From: JAFAFN01 sp963707555
GTDB lineage: Bacteria > Actinomycetota > Acidimicrobiia > Acidimicrobiales > Microtrichaceae
Direction: 5' to 3'
NCBI GenBank assembly: GCA_963707555.1
Contig: CAVPQM010000025.1
Location: 1 to 64,000 of the forward strand
Length of the DNA: 64,000 bases
In this document: one piece after another, positions 41,700 to 50,593 of the stretch
Numbering within the stretch: position 1 is the first letter of the stretch
Layout: each line of letters opens with the position of its first letter
Made by a program: the position numbers and the translations under genes
The notes under the pieces: model-generated
The model's database searches: none
What the model saw: only the letters and a program-made list of their open reading frames with translations
Told to the model about the DNA's origin: nothing

Positions 41700-43260
41700 A
41701 CCTCGGCATCGCCGTCACCCGTCACGCCCGTTCCCACCCCGGCGATCTCGCCGTCTTCGACGCCGGACGCACCCGCACCTGGGCCGAGCTCGACGAGCGC
41801 ACCGACCGTCTGGCCAACGCGCTCATCGAGCACCACGGCGTGCGCCCCGGCGACCGCGTCGCCCTGCTGGTGCACAACCGCCTCGAGGTGATCGAGGTGC
41901 TCGTCGCGGTGCACAAGGCCGCCGCGGTGTACGTCGGGCTGAACTTCCGCATGGAGCCCGAGGACTTCGACGGGATCTTCGACAACGCCGAACCGGCGCT
42001 GGTCATCTCGGAGCGCGAGTACCTGGACGAAGCGGCCCGCCTGGCCGAGCGTGCCGGCATCCCCGTCGTCTCGATGGACGGCAGCGGTGACGGCGCCGAC
42101 GCGCGAGGACTACGAGGCGCTGATCGCCCAGGGTGCGGCGCGTCCCACCGACGTCGTGCACTCCTCGAAGGGCTCCGACCACGCCTGCATCGTCTACACC
42201 TCGGGCACCACCGGTCGTCCCAAGGGCGTGCTCTTCGACCACGCCGCGATGCTGCAGCACGCGACGGTCGCGGCGATCGAGTACGAGATCTCCCGCGACA
42301 CCCGCTACCTGATCCAGATCCCGCACAACTCGAGTGTCAACATCACCATGGCGCCCTGCCTCGTGGTGGGTGCGGCGATCGGCTTCGCCGACAACCGCGG
42401 CTTCGAACCGGACCGCTTCGCGGACGAGGTCTCCGCCGGTGGGGTGACCCACACGTTCCTCGTGCCGACGCAGCTCATGCGCGTGCACGCGCAGCTGCCC
42501 GCCCGCGATCCGCGACTCGCGTCGATCTCGACGTTGGGCTACGGCTCGTCGCCGATCGCCCCCGACCGACTCGGCGAGCTCGTCGACCGGTTCGGCCCGG
42601 TGTTCCTGCAGCTCTACGGGATGGCCGAGGTCGCCTCGATCGGCACCCTGCTGCGCAAGGAGGACCACGTCAGGGCCCTGGGCCCGGACCCGTGGCTGCT
42701 GCGGTCGTGCGGTCGTCCGTCGCTCGCGATCGACGTGCGCGTCATCGACCCCGACGGGACGCGACGTCGCAGAGGGCGAGCGCGGCGAGGTCATCTTCGG
42801 TGGCCCCCACCTCATGCGCGAGTACCACCGCGACCCCGAGCGCACCGCGGACGCGGTGATCGACGGCTGGGTCCACTCCGGTGACATCGCCGAGCGCAAC
42901 CCGGAGGGCTTCCTGTCGATCGTCGACCGCCTCAAGCACCTCATCATCCGCGGTGGGCAGAACATCGCGCCGACCGACATCGAGAACGTGCTGTACCGGC
43001 ACTCCGGAGTGCTCGAGGCGGCAGTGGTCGGCGCACCGGACGCGACCTGGGGCGAACGCATCGTCGCGGTCGTCGCACCCCAGGACGGGGTGCGCCTCGA
43101 TGCCGACGAGGTGCTGCGCTTCTGCGTCGAGTCCGACCTGGTCCGCTTCAAGCACCCCGAAGAGGTGCGCATCGCGGAGTCGCTGCCGAAGAACGCCGTC
43201 GGCAAGATCGACAAGGCGAAGGTCCGTTCGATGTTCTGGGACGGGGAGCGGGCCGTCTGA
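41696..43260 (+). CDS. acyl-CoA synthetase (AMP-binding, class I adenylate-forming), two frame breaks
   Basis: About 520 residues are spread over three frames: N-terminus (RTWAELDERTDRLANALIEH, VRPGDRVALLVHNRLEVIEV), a middle with the AMP loop CIVYTSGTTGRPKGVLFDHA and LYGMAEVASIG, and a C-terminus with GWVHSGDIAERNPEGFL, DRLKHLIIRGGQNIAPTDIE and the catalytic Lys in LPKNAVGKIDK. One extra base near 42098 and another near 42767 explain the shifts. It activates a carboxylic acid to its CoA thioester. GTG 41696 overlaps the DUF35 stop, and the stop overlaps the next ATG. Confidence 0.88.
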
Positions 43261-44454
43261 TGGCGGCTCCGGACGCCCGACGTCTCAGGGCCGCAGGTGA
43301 GGCGCTGCAGTCGGTCGCCGTCGCCGGGGTGGCACTCACCCCGATGGCGAAGCGGCTGGAACGATCCACGATCGACGTCTGTCTCGAGGCAGCGCTCGGC
43401 GCGCTCGACGACGCGGGGCTGGAGCTGGCCGACGTGGACGGCATCGCGGCGCGCTGGCCCGGCCCGGGCGGCACCGTGTTCCACCCCGGCTCGGCGGACT
43501 GGGCCGACCAGCTCGGGCTGTCCGTGCGCTGGGTGGGCGACACCTATCCGCAGGGTGTGCCCGCCGCGCTCGACGCAGCTGCCGCGATCGTCACCGGTCA
43601 GGCCGACGTCGTGCTCGTCGTCGGAGGACAGGCCGGTGTGCTCGGCGGTGGTCAGGTCGCGTCCTACACGCGACCCGAGAACGAGTTCACCGAGACGTGG
43701 GGTTCGATCACCCAGGCGCAGTTCGGTCTGGTCGCCCAGGAGTACCTGCACCGGTTCCGTCCCGATCGCGAACGCCTGGCCGGCATCGCCGCCGACATCC
43801 GCAACGCGGGCTCGGTGAACCCCGGCGCCGTCATGACCGGGAGAGGGCCGTACACCGCGGCCGACGTCCTGGCGTCGCCGATGATCGCGAGCCCGTTCCA
43901 CCTGCTCGAGGTCTGCCTGGCCAGCGAGGGCGCCGCGGCGATGGTGCTGACGTCGGCCGAACGCGCCGCCGATCTGGCCCACCCCGTCGTCCGTCTGCTC
44001 GGTGGCGGCTGCGAGTGGCACGGCCAGCAGTACGTCGATCCACCGCGCTACGACGAGGTCGGGCGCATCCTCTCCGACGCCGCTCGGCGATCGTTCGCGA
44101 TGGCGGGCCTCGAACCCGGCGACCTCGACGTGCTCGAGCTCTACGACGTGAACGTCGTCGAGGTCGTCCGTCAGGTCGAGGTGCTCGGCCTGTGCGGTGA
44201 GGGCGAGGGCACCGACCTGCTCACCGACGTCGGGCATCGGCCCCGACGGCGGCCGGCCGCTCAACACCGACGGCGGGCTGATGTCGTTCGCCCACATCGG
44301 CTGGGGAGCGCCGACGATCAAGATCGTCGAGGCCGTCCGGCAGTTGCGCGGCACGGCGCCGTCGGGCCAGGTGGACGGCGCGAGGACCGCGGCGGTCTCC
44401 GGTGCCGGCGCGGGCGCTCAGTACAACAACTTGCTGCTGCTCGGCCGGGACTGA
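43260..44454 (+). CDS. thiolase-fold lipid-transfer-type protein (SCPx/Ltp-like), probable lyase, one frame break
   Basis: About 398 residues of thiolase fold: CLEAALGALDDAGLELADVD, YPQGVPAALDAAAAIVTGQA, SPFHLLEVCLASEGAAAMVL and, after an extra base near 44235, GIGPDGGRPLNTDGGLMSFA and HIGWGAPTIKIVEAVRQLRG. The usual nucleophile-Cys segment is replaced by YPQGVPAALD, without Cys. The same absence is known in Ltp2-type retro-aldolases that cleave steroid side chains together with a DUF35 protein. A DUF35 gene in the same operon supports that reading. It would release a short acyl-CoA from a beta-hydroxy-acyl-CoA. Confidence 0.8.
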
Positions 44455-44546
44455 AGGCCTCGCTGCGGGGCAGCACGCCGCCGACGACGTGCGCCGTGCG
44501 CTCCCGGACGAACTCTGAACGAGATTCTTGTCACGTCCGAACGTTG

Positions 44547-44572
44547 CTGATAAACATGCTCATCAATATCAG
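44547..44572 (+). promoter_or_regulatory. inverted repeat in the promoter region of the sugar-type importer
   Basis: The arms CTGATA and TATCAG are 14 bases apart in an AT-rich patch 65 bases before ATG 44637. It differs from the shared 25-bp element in both arms and centre, so another regulator probably binds it. The rest of the 181-base gap is GC-rich and unremarkable. Confidence 0.5.
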
Positions 44573-44636
44573 AGACTCGGAGACCCGGCGGCCGAGCCGT
44601 CGACGATCCGGTCGTACGAGGGGGATCCATCAAGTG

Positions 44637-45770
44637 ATGAGACGTGTACGAGTGCTGGGCGCTGTCCTGGCGGCCACCATGCTGATCGCCGCCTGTGGCG
44701 GTTCGGATGACGAGAAGTCCACGGACGAAGAGCGGGTCCGGCGACGCCGCACCCGCCGTGGTCGACGAGGACCTCGCTGCAGCGGTCGAGGGCTATCTCG
44801 CGCCGCCCGACGGCGCTCACCGTGACCGAGCCGGTCTCGAAGAAGGCCGAAGAGAAGACCATCGCCATCCTGGTGTGCGGCGTCGTCGTCTGCGAGCAGT
44901 TCGCGGATGCCGAGGAGGAGGCCGCCAAGGAGGTCGGTTGGACGACCGAGCGCATCGCACTCGGGACCAGCCCCGAGGAGTTCGCCCAGGCGGCGGACCG
45001 CGCCCTCGAGATGAAGCCCGACGCGATCGTGATCTCCGGCCTGGGCCGCGAGCTCTTCGAGCCGCAGCTGGCGAAGGCCGAGGCCGAGGACATCCCGGTG
45101 CTGTTCTGGGCGAGCACCGACGTGGCCGGCGACGGCATCACCGCGAGCATCATCGCCAAGGACCAGTACGACGAGATCGGCCGCCACCTGGCCGAGTGGG
45201 TCGCGGTCGACTCGGGCGGCTCCGCCAACATCGAGCTCTACTCGGTGGCCCAGTACGTGACGACCGAAGCGGCCCGCGAGGCCTTCGAGGCCCGTCTCGA
45301 AGAGGTCTGCGCCGACTGCGAGGTCACGGTCCACATGGTGTCCGCGAGCGACATCGGCACCCGCATGCCGTCGATCGTCACCGGCAACCTGCAGAAGAAC
45401 CCCGACGCCGACTACCTGTTCTGCGGCTTCGGCGGCCTGTGCGGCGGCGTGCCCGCAGCGCTCAAGGACGCCGGCGTGACCCTCGGCGGTGAGGACGGAC
45501 TGCAGATCTTCTCGCAGTCCGGTGGTCAGACCGAGCTCGAGGGCATCGCCAACGGCGAGCAGGCGCTCGACGCACTGGTCCCGATCTCGCTGACCGGCTG
45601 GCACATCATCGACACGCTGCAGCGCATCTTCAACGGCGACACCGTGGTCGAGAACATCCCGGTCCAGCTGATCACGAAGGAGTACGTCGAGGACCCGTCC
45701 GACCCGGACACCGGCTCGGTCGACGGCTTCCGGGACTCGTACCGCGAAGCTCTGGCTGCTCGAGGGCTGA
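44637..45770 (+). CDS. sugar-type ABC transporter substrate-binding lipoprotein (RbsB-like), frame breaks
   Basis: The signal peptide with lipobox LIAAC (Cys20) is followed by an acidic linker and a periplasmic-binding fold: KTIAILVCGVVVCEQFADAE, GWTTERIALGTSPEEFAQAA, RALEMKPDAIVISGL, LFCGFGGLCGGVPAALKDAG. Extra bases near 44738, 44811 and 45747 shift the frame; the last one hides the natural end YRKLWLLEG followed by TGA 45770. The RbsB/LacI-type fold usually binds sugars, but relatives in catabolic clusters carry other ligands. A strong terminator follows, so the ATPase and permease at 46.5 kb form a separate unit. Confidence 0.85.
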
Positions 45771-45788
45771 GTCGAGCCCCGTTCGCTC

Positions 45789-45837
45789 ACGGGCGGGTGA
45801 GCGCTGCTCGACGATGAGCAGCGCTCGCCCCGCCCGT
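45789..45837 (+). terminator. large hairpin terminator after the binding-protein gene
   Basis: A stem of about 21 bp with a 6-base loop: ACGGGCGGG-T-GAGCGCTGCTC pairs with GAGCAGCGCTC-G-CCCCGCCCGT with one mismatch/bulge. It starts 19 bases after the reconstructed stop. Confidence 0.75.
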
Positions 45838-45848
45838 GGCGACGCTCG

Positions 45849-45893
45849 CAACGCAACACAACGCGTTGCAACACACCACAACGCAACACAACA
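45849..45893. repeat. CA-rich direct repeats upstream of the cupin gene
   Basis: CAACGCAACACAACG at 45849 recurs as CAACGCAACACAACA at 45879, exactly 30 bp apart. Between them lie the palindrome CAACGCGTTG (45859-45868) and GTTGCAAC. The strand asymmetry (C and A only) is unlike the rest of the window. Confidence 0.6.
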
Positions 45894-45940
45894 GCGACAC
45901 GACCGTCCCGGCGACTCCACGTCGGGACCGACCAAGAGGA

Positions 45941-45955
45941 GATTCCAGTGGAATC
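45941..45955. promoter_or_regulatory. perfect palindrome across the cupin start codon
   Basis: GATTCCA-G-TGGAATC is a perfect 7+1+7 inverted repeat, and the GTG start is inside it (45948-45950). It could be an operator or a translation-control site. Confidence 0.4.
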
Positions 45956-46394
45956 CTGTGCAGAGGTGAACGGCAACATCGGCCGGGCGACCATGAACGG
46001 CGCCGAGTGGGGCTACTTCGTCGACGAGACCGTCGGCGAGGAGCAGTTCGAGGCGTGGAAGTCCCACATGCAGAACGGGATGATCGAGACCCTGTTCATG
46101 GGCGAGTCCTGGGAGAAGGGTCCGTGGATCGTCCCGAACCGCTTCCCGCCGAACTGCAAGGCTGACCCGCACGCCCACAACTTCGACACGATCTACGTCG
46201 TGACCAAGGGCTCGCTGACCTTCAACGACGGCACCGGCTGGTACGAGCCGGGCGACGTCCGCTGGGTGCGCGCCAACACGATGTACGGCCCCGAAGAGGC
46301 CGGTCCCGAGGGTTGCGAGTTCGTGCTCGTGTCCACGGGTCCGATCGACGTGCAGTGGGAGGGCGGCGACACCTACGACCGCCCCACCATCTGA
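45948..46394 (+). CDS. cupin-domain protein
   Basis: The intact 148-residue protein has one cupin barrel: PHAHNFDTIYVVTKGSLTF with metal ligands His75 and His77, and the second motif YEPGDVRWVRANTMYGPEEA. The Glu usual in motif 1 is Asp or absent. It could be a small dioxygenase, isomerase or ligand-binding protein. GTG 45948 follows AGAGGAGATTCCA. It stands between the binding protein and the ATPase of the importer, with hairpins on both sides, so it is probably its own transcript or a strongly expressed middle gene. Confidence 0.85.
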   Translation: MESCAEVNGNIGRATMNGAEWGYFVDETVGEEQFEAWKSHMQNGMIETLFMGESWEKGPWIVPNRFPPNCKADPHAHNFDTIYVVTKGSLTFNDGTGWYEPGDVRWVRANTMYGPEEAGPEGCEFVLVSTGPIDVQWEGGDTYDRPTI

Positions 46395-46410
46395 CCATCT
46401 GAGTGGACAG

Positions 46411-46443
46411 GTCGGGTGGCGGACGTCCCGTCCGCCACCCGAC
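46411..46443 (+). terminator. hairpin terminator after the cupin gene
   Basis: The perfect 15-bp arms GTCGGGTGGCGGACG and CGTCCGCCACCCGAC enclose a 3-base loop, 17 bases after the stop. Confidence 0.75.
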
Positions 46444-46501
46444 GCTCCGCCGGGCCGCTGGTCGACCCGACGGCAGCACTTGTACGAGAGGGCATCGAGG
46501 G

Positions 46502-48064
46502 ATGAACGCAACGGGCCAGGCGGACCTGGCCACAGGTGGCACGCGCCCGCCGGCACTGGACATCACGGGACTGTCGAAGACCTTCCCGGGTCAGACCGCG
46601 CTGGACGACGTGGCACTCAGGATCGAGCCGGGCCAGGTGCACGGCCTGATCGGTGAGAACGGATCGGGCAAGTCGACGCTGATCAAGGTGCTGTCCGGCT
46701 ACCACAGCCCGGACCCCGGCGCCCGCCTCGCGATCGCGGGCGACGCCGGCGAGTTCGAGCGCGTCGCCGACGAGCGTCGTGACCTGATCCGCTTCGTCCA
46801 CCAGGACCACGCGCTGGTCCCGACGCTGTCGGCCCGCGAGAACCTGAGCCTCACCAGCGGCAACCAGACCGGGTGTCGATCAGCCCGATCGACCGGCGCA
46901 GCGAGCGCGCGGAGATCCGGCGGACGCTCGACGACTTCGGCATCGAGGTCGACATCGACGTGCCGGTCGAGCAGCTCGGCCCCCATGAACGAGCCTCCAT
47001 CGCCATCGCCCGTGCGCTCGCGCAGGTCGATGACGACACCGCCGTGCTCGTGCTCGACGAACCGACCGCCTCGCTGGGGCGTGACGAGGTCATCAAGCTG
47101 TTCGCCGCCGTCCGCCGGGTCCAGGCCCGCGGCATCGGCGTGCTCTACGTCTCGCACTTCCTCGAGGAGGTGCTCGAGCTCACCGACGCGATCACCGTGC
47201 TGCGCGACGGTCGGGTCGTCGACCAGGTCGCCACCGCGGATGCGTCCACCGAGTCGCTGGTCGCGTCGATGCTCGGCGCGTCGATCGAGTCGACGCGACG
47301 CTCCAGCGACGCGCGTCCTCGGCGACGTCGTGCTCGACGTCGCCACGCTCAGCACCCGTCAGCTCGACGACGTGTCGTTCCAGGTGCGTTCGGGCGAGGT
47401 GCTCGGCGTCACCGGCCTGCTCGGCTCGGGCTACGAGACGCTCGGCCGCGCACTGCTCGGCCTGGAGCCGTGGCGTGGCGGAACGGTCTCGGTCGGCGGC
47501 ACCTCGCTCGAGGACCCGTCGCCCAGCGACGCGGTGGCCGTCGGCCTGGCGGTCGTCCCCGTCGACCGTCGGCGCCTCGGCCTGCTCGCCGACTTCTCGA
47601 TCGCCGAGAACATGACGCTGCCGAGGCTCAAGGACCTGTGGCGCGGTGGCAGGTTGCACCGACGCCTCGAGGACGAGCAGGTCGCCGGCTGGCTCGAGAC
47701 GGTCGGGGCGAACACCCGTGACCCCCGACGCCGACTCGACGAGCTCAGCGGCGGCAACCAGCAGAAGGTGCTCATCGCCAAATGGCTGCGCACCGATCCC
47801 AAGGCGCTCGTCGTCGAGGAGCCGACACAGGCGGTCGACGTCGGGGCGAAGGCCTCGATCGAGGCGATCCTCCTGGAGCGCGCGGCCGCCGGCTGTGCGG
47901 TCGTCATCTCGTCGGCAGAAGCAGGAGACCTGGCACGGCTGTGCGATCGCGTGATCGTCATCCGTGACGGGCGCGTCGCCGTCACCCTGGCGGGTGACGA
48001 CCTCTCCGAACACCGAGTCATCGTAGAGACCCACGGCGTGGGGAACGAAGCAGGAGCAGCGTGA
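46502..48064 (+). CDS. sugar-type ABC importer double ATPase (RbsA/MglA-like), two frame breaks
   Basis: There are two ATPase halves. Half 1 has Walker A GENGSGKST, VHQDHALVPTLSARENL, a degenerate signature LGPHERASIAIARAL and Walker B VLVLDEPTASLGRDE. Half 2 has GLLGSGYETLGRALLGL in place of a strict Walker A, signature LSGGNQQKVLIAKWL and LVVEEPTQAVDVGAK. The asymmetric second site is normal for RbsA-type proteins. A missing base near 46872 and an extra base near 47310 interrupt it; restored length is about 520 residues. It powers import together with the permease, which it overlaps by GTGA. Confidence 0.88.
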   Translation: MNATGQADLATGGTRPPALDITGLSKTFPGQTALDDVALRIEPGQVHGLIGENGSGKSTLIKVLSGYHSPDPGARLAIAGDAGEFERVADERRDLIRFVHQDHALVPTLSARENLSLTSGNQTGCRSARSTGAASARRSGGRSTTSASRSTSTCRSSSSAPMNEPPSPSPVRSRRSMTTPPCSCSTNRPPRWGVTRSSSCSPPSAGSRPAASACSTSRTSSRRCSSSPTRSPCCATVGSSTRSPPRMRPPSRWSRRCSARRSSRRDAPATRVLGDVVLDVATLSTRQLDDVSFQVRSGEVLGVTGLLGSGYETLGRALLGLEPWRGGTVSVGGTSLEDPSPSDAVAVGLAVVPVDRRRLGLLADFSIAENMTLPRLKDLWRGGRLHRRLEDEQVAGWLETVGANTRDPRRRLDELSGGNQQKVLIAKWLRTDPKALVVEEPTQAVDVGAKASIEAILLERAAAGCAVVISSAEAGDLARLCDRVIVIRDGRVAVTLAGDDLSEHRVIVETHGVGNEAGAA

Positions 48065-49111
48065 GCAACTCGACAGACAACCAGACCGCTGCGCCGGTGG
48101 ACTCCTGGGCGACTCGGGTCCGGGCGGCGATGTCGCCCCAGAAGATCAGCGGGATCTACATCTGGATCCTGCTGATCATCTTCTTCAGCCTGACCACCGA
48201 CCAGTTCCTGACCGCCGCCACGCTGCGGACCGTCGCCAGCGAGCAGGCGGTGACCGCACTCCTGGCGATGGGATTGACGATCGCCCTGGCAGCGGGTGCG
48301 TTCGACCTCTCCGTGGGTGCCGGCATGGGGTTCGCCGGCGTGGTCGTCGCCCGCCTGATGGTCGACGCCGAGCTGTCGCCGCTGCTCGCGGTGGTCCTCG
48401 CCCTGTTCGTGATGGGCCTGGTCGGAGCGGTCAACGCCCTGATCGTGGTGAAGGCCCGGGTGACACCGATCATCGCCACACTCGGTATGGGGTCGGTGCT
48501 CGCGGCCGCCACGTTCGTGGTGTCCGACAACCAGAACATCATCGGTCTGCCACAGGGCTTCCGTTCGATCGCGGATCGCCAGATCTTCTCGTTCCCGATC
48601 CCGACCGTGTACGTCCTGGTGGTCGCGATGGTGCTCTGGTACCTGCTCGAGTGGACGCCGTTCGGCCGTCGCCTCTACGCCACCGGTGGTGGTGAGGAGG
48701 TGGCACGCCTCGCGGGTGTCCGCACCTCTCGGTACATGTCGCTGGCCTTCGTCATGGCGGCGGTGATCGCCGGTGCCGCCGGCATCATCGTGACCTCGCG
48801 ACTCGGCACCGGCTCACCCGACGTCGGCCCGACCTACCTGCTCCCGGCGTTCGCCGCCTGCTTCCTCGGCGCCACGCAGTTCAAGCCCGGACGCTTCAAC
48901 ATCTGGGGCACGCTGCTGGCGGTCTACCTGCTCGCCACCGGCGTGAAGGGCCTGGTGTTCATGGGCGCCGACTTCTGGGTGCCCGGAGCTCTTCAACGGC
49001 GCGGCGCTGATCATCGCGGTCGCCCTCGCCAACGTGCAGTCCAGCCGTCGAACGAAGCGTCTGGAGAAGGCCGTCAGCGAGGAGACGGTCGCGGTCGCCG
49101 CGACGCCATGA
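48061..49111 (+). CDS. sugar-type ABC permease (RbsC-like), one frame break
   Basis: The membrane protein has about nine helices and family signatures ALLAMGLTIALAAGAFDLSV, VNALIVVKARVTPIIATLGM, GRRLYATGGGEEVARLAGVR (ATPase contact) and LLPAFAACFLGATQFKPGRF. An extra G near 48994 (CCCGGAG for CCCGAG) hides the natural C-terminus (LFNGAALIIAVALANVQSSR...), which ends at TGA 49111. Uncorrected, the frame would read through into the SnoaL gene and fake a fusion. ATG 49108 of that gene overlaps the true stop. Confidence 0.88.
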
Positions 49112-49665
49112 GCGTCGAGTCGACGGACCGGCCCTCACTCGAGGAGCGCATCGATCGACTCGACGCGCGAGCCGACATCGAGGACCTGGTCACCCGCTAC
49201 GGCATGGCCGTCGACGACCGAGACATCCCCGCGGTGGGCGCGCTGTTCACCGAGGACGGACGCTTCGGCCACCAGGACGAGGCCGGCATCGTCGGCCGTG
49301 ACGCCATCATGTCGGTCTACCGCCAGCGCCTCTCCGGCCAGGAGTACAGCTACCACTTCAGCCACAACCACCTGGTCGAGCACCCGGGCGGTGACGAGGC
49401 GACCGGCGTCGTCAACGCACACGCCGAGATGGGCTACCAGGGCGAGGTGCTGCTGGGGGCCATGCGGTACCACGATCGCTATCGGCGCATCGACGGACGG
49501 TGGCACTTCGCCGAGCGCCGGATGTCGTTCTTCTACCTGATGCCGGCGGCCGACCTCTGGGCCGGGAACCTGACCGAGCTCCGCAAGCGGTGGCCGGGCG
49601 AACCCGAGGCGGCGGACCTTCCGCAGACCCTCCAGTCCTACCGCGCCTTCCTCTCCATGGGCTGA
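49108..49665 (+). CDS. SnoaL-like / NTF2-fold protein
   Basis: The 185-residue protein opens with LEERIDRLDARADIEDLVTR, YGMAVDDRDIPAVGALFTED, followed by YHFSHNHLVEHPGGDEATGV, MRYHDRYRRIDGRWHFAERR and a C-terminal RKRWPGEPEAADLPQTLQSY. It is a paralogue of the proteins at 14568 and 27752. The start overlaps the permease stop as ATGA. A short imperfect duplication of its last codons (CTCTCCATGGGCTGAGC and CTCTCCATGCACTGAGC) follows the stop. The reaction is unknown. Confidence 0.85.
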   Translation: MSVESTDRPSLEERIDRLDARADIEDLVTRYGMAVDDRDIPAVGALFTEDGRFGHQDEAGIVGRDAIMSVYRQRLSGQEYSYHFSHNHLVEHPGGDEATGVVNAHAEMGYQGEVLLGAMRYHDRYRRIDGRWHFAERRMSFFYLMPAADLWAGNLTELRKRWPGEPEAADLPQTLQSYRAFLSMG

Positions 49666-49727
49666 GCGGGCTCTCCATGCACTGAGCAGCCTGTGCTGCA
49701 CACACGACCCCACGAACGGGAGCGACC

Positions 49728-50510
49728 TTGTCGGACATCGAGATCGAACAGCGTCAGGATGCGTACTGGATCCGGCTGAACCGGCCGGACCGGAAGAACG
49801 CGTACGACCCCGAGATGTGCGCCGAGATGATCGCTGCCATCAAGGCGGCCTCGGAGACGCCAGCGGCTGCCATCGTGCTGACCGGATCGGGTGACTCGTT
49901 CTGCGCCGGCGGCTTCCTCGGCAACCTGGCGAACCCCGACGCCGCTCGGCTCCGGACGATGTTCTTCGGTTCCCTCGAGCTGTTCGAGACCATCCGGAAC
50001 GCACCCCAACCGGTGATCGCATCCGTCAACGGCGTCGCTGCCGGTGGCGGCAACGAGCTCGTCGTCGCCTGCGACCTGGCGATCGCCGCGGAGTCCGCCT
50101 GGTTCGGCCAGACCGGGGTCAAGGTCGGCAGCGCGCCGGTGATCGGCGGCACGAACCTCCTGGCGATGTCGGTGGGGGAGAAGCGTGCGAAGGAGGTCGC
50201 GTTCCTCTGCCGCCGCTACCCGGCGCGTGAGGCGCTCGACCTGGGCTGGGTGAACGAGGTCGTCCCCGACGACGAGCTCGAGTCCGCGACGGACTCGATG
50301 GTCGCCGAGCTCGCACGGATGAGCCCGCGCTACCTCGAGATCGCCAAGCTCTCGTCGAACGTCTGGTGGAACTCGATGCGGGACAACTACGTGTCGGGCC
50401 TCGGCATGCTCATCCAGGCGATCGGCTCCGACGACATGATCGAGGGCGCGAGCGCCTTCATGGAGAAGCGTCCGGCGCAGTTCCCGCGCCGTGGAGCCGC
50501 ACGGGACTGA
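49728..50510 (+). CDS. crotonase-family protein resembling MenB/BadI
   Basis: The intact 260-residue protein has the oxyanion segment GSGDSFCAGGFLGNL, Glu110 in AAGGGNELVVACD, and AWFGQTGVKVGSAPVIGGTN, KEVAFLCRRYPAREALDLGW and VNEVVP. FGQTGxKVGS and the FLCRRY stretch are hallmarks of DHNA-CoA synthase (MenB) and of ring-opening ketocyclohexane-CoA hydrolase (BadI), not of plain enoyl-CoA hydratases; the second hydratase Glu is absent. No other men genes are present, so a C-C bond or ring hydrolase role in catabolism is more likely. Start TTG 49728 follows ACGGGAGCGACC. Confidence 0.8.
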   Translation: MSDIEIEQRQDAYWIRLNRPDRKNAYDPEMCAEMIAAIKAASETPAAAIVLTGSGDSFCAGGFLGNLANPDAARLRTMFFGSLELFETIRNAPQPVIASVNGVAAGGGNELVVACDLAIAAESAWFGQTGVKVGSAPVIGGTNLLAMSVGEKRAKEVAFLCRRYPAREALDLGWVNEVVPDDELESATDSMVAELARMSPRYLEIAKLSSNVWWNSMRDNYVSGLGMLIQAIGSDDMIEGASAFMEKRPAQFPRRGAARD

Positions 50511-50593
50511 CGTCGCCGGCACCCCACGCGGTCGACGACCGCACCGCGCATCGAGCGCCGACCCGAGGGGGTCGGGCCGAAGAGAGGAAGTCC

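Noticed and set aside
48061..49665. Permease-SnoaL fusion protein
   Set aside because: The continuous frame arises from one extra G near 48994. The natural permease end and an ATGA overlap with the SnoaL start are visible after correction.
49651..49690. Tandem CTCTCCATG repeat after the SnoaL gene as a regulatory site
   Set aside because: It is an imperfect duplication of the last codons and stop of the gene and is better explained by slippage.
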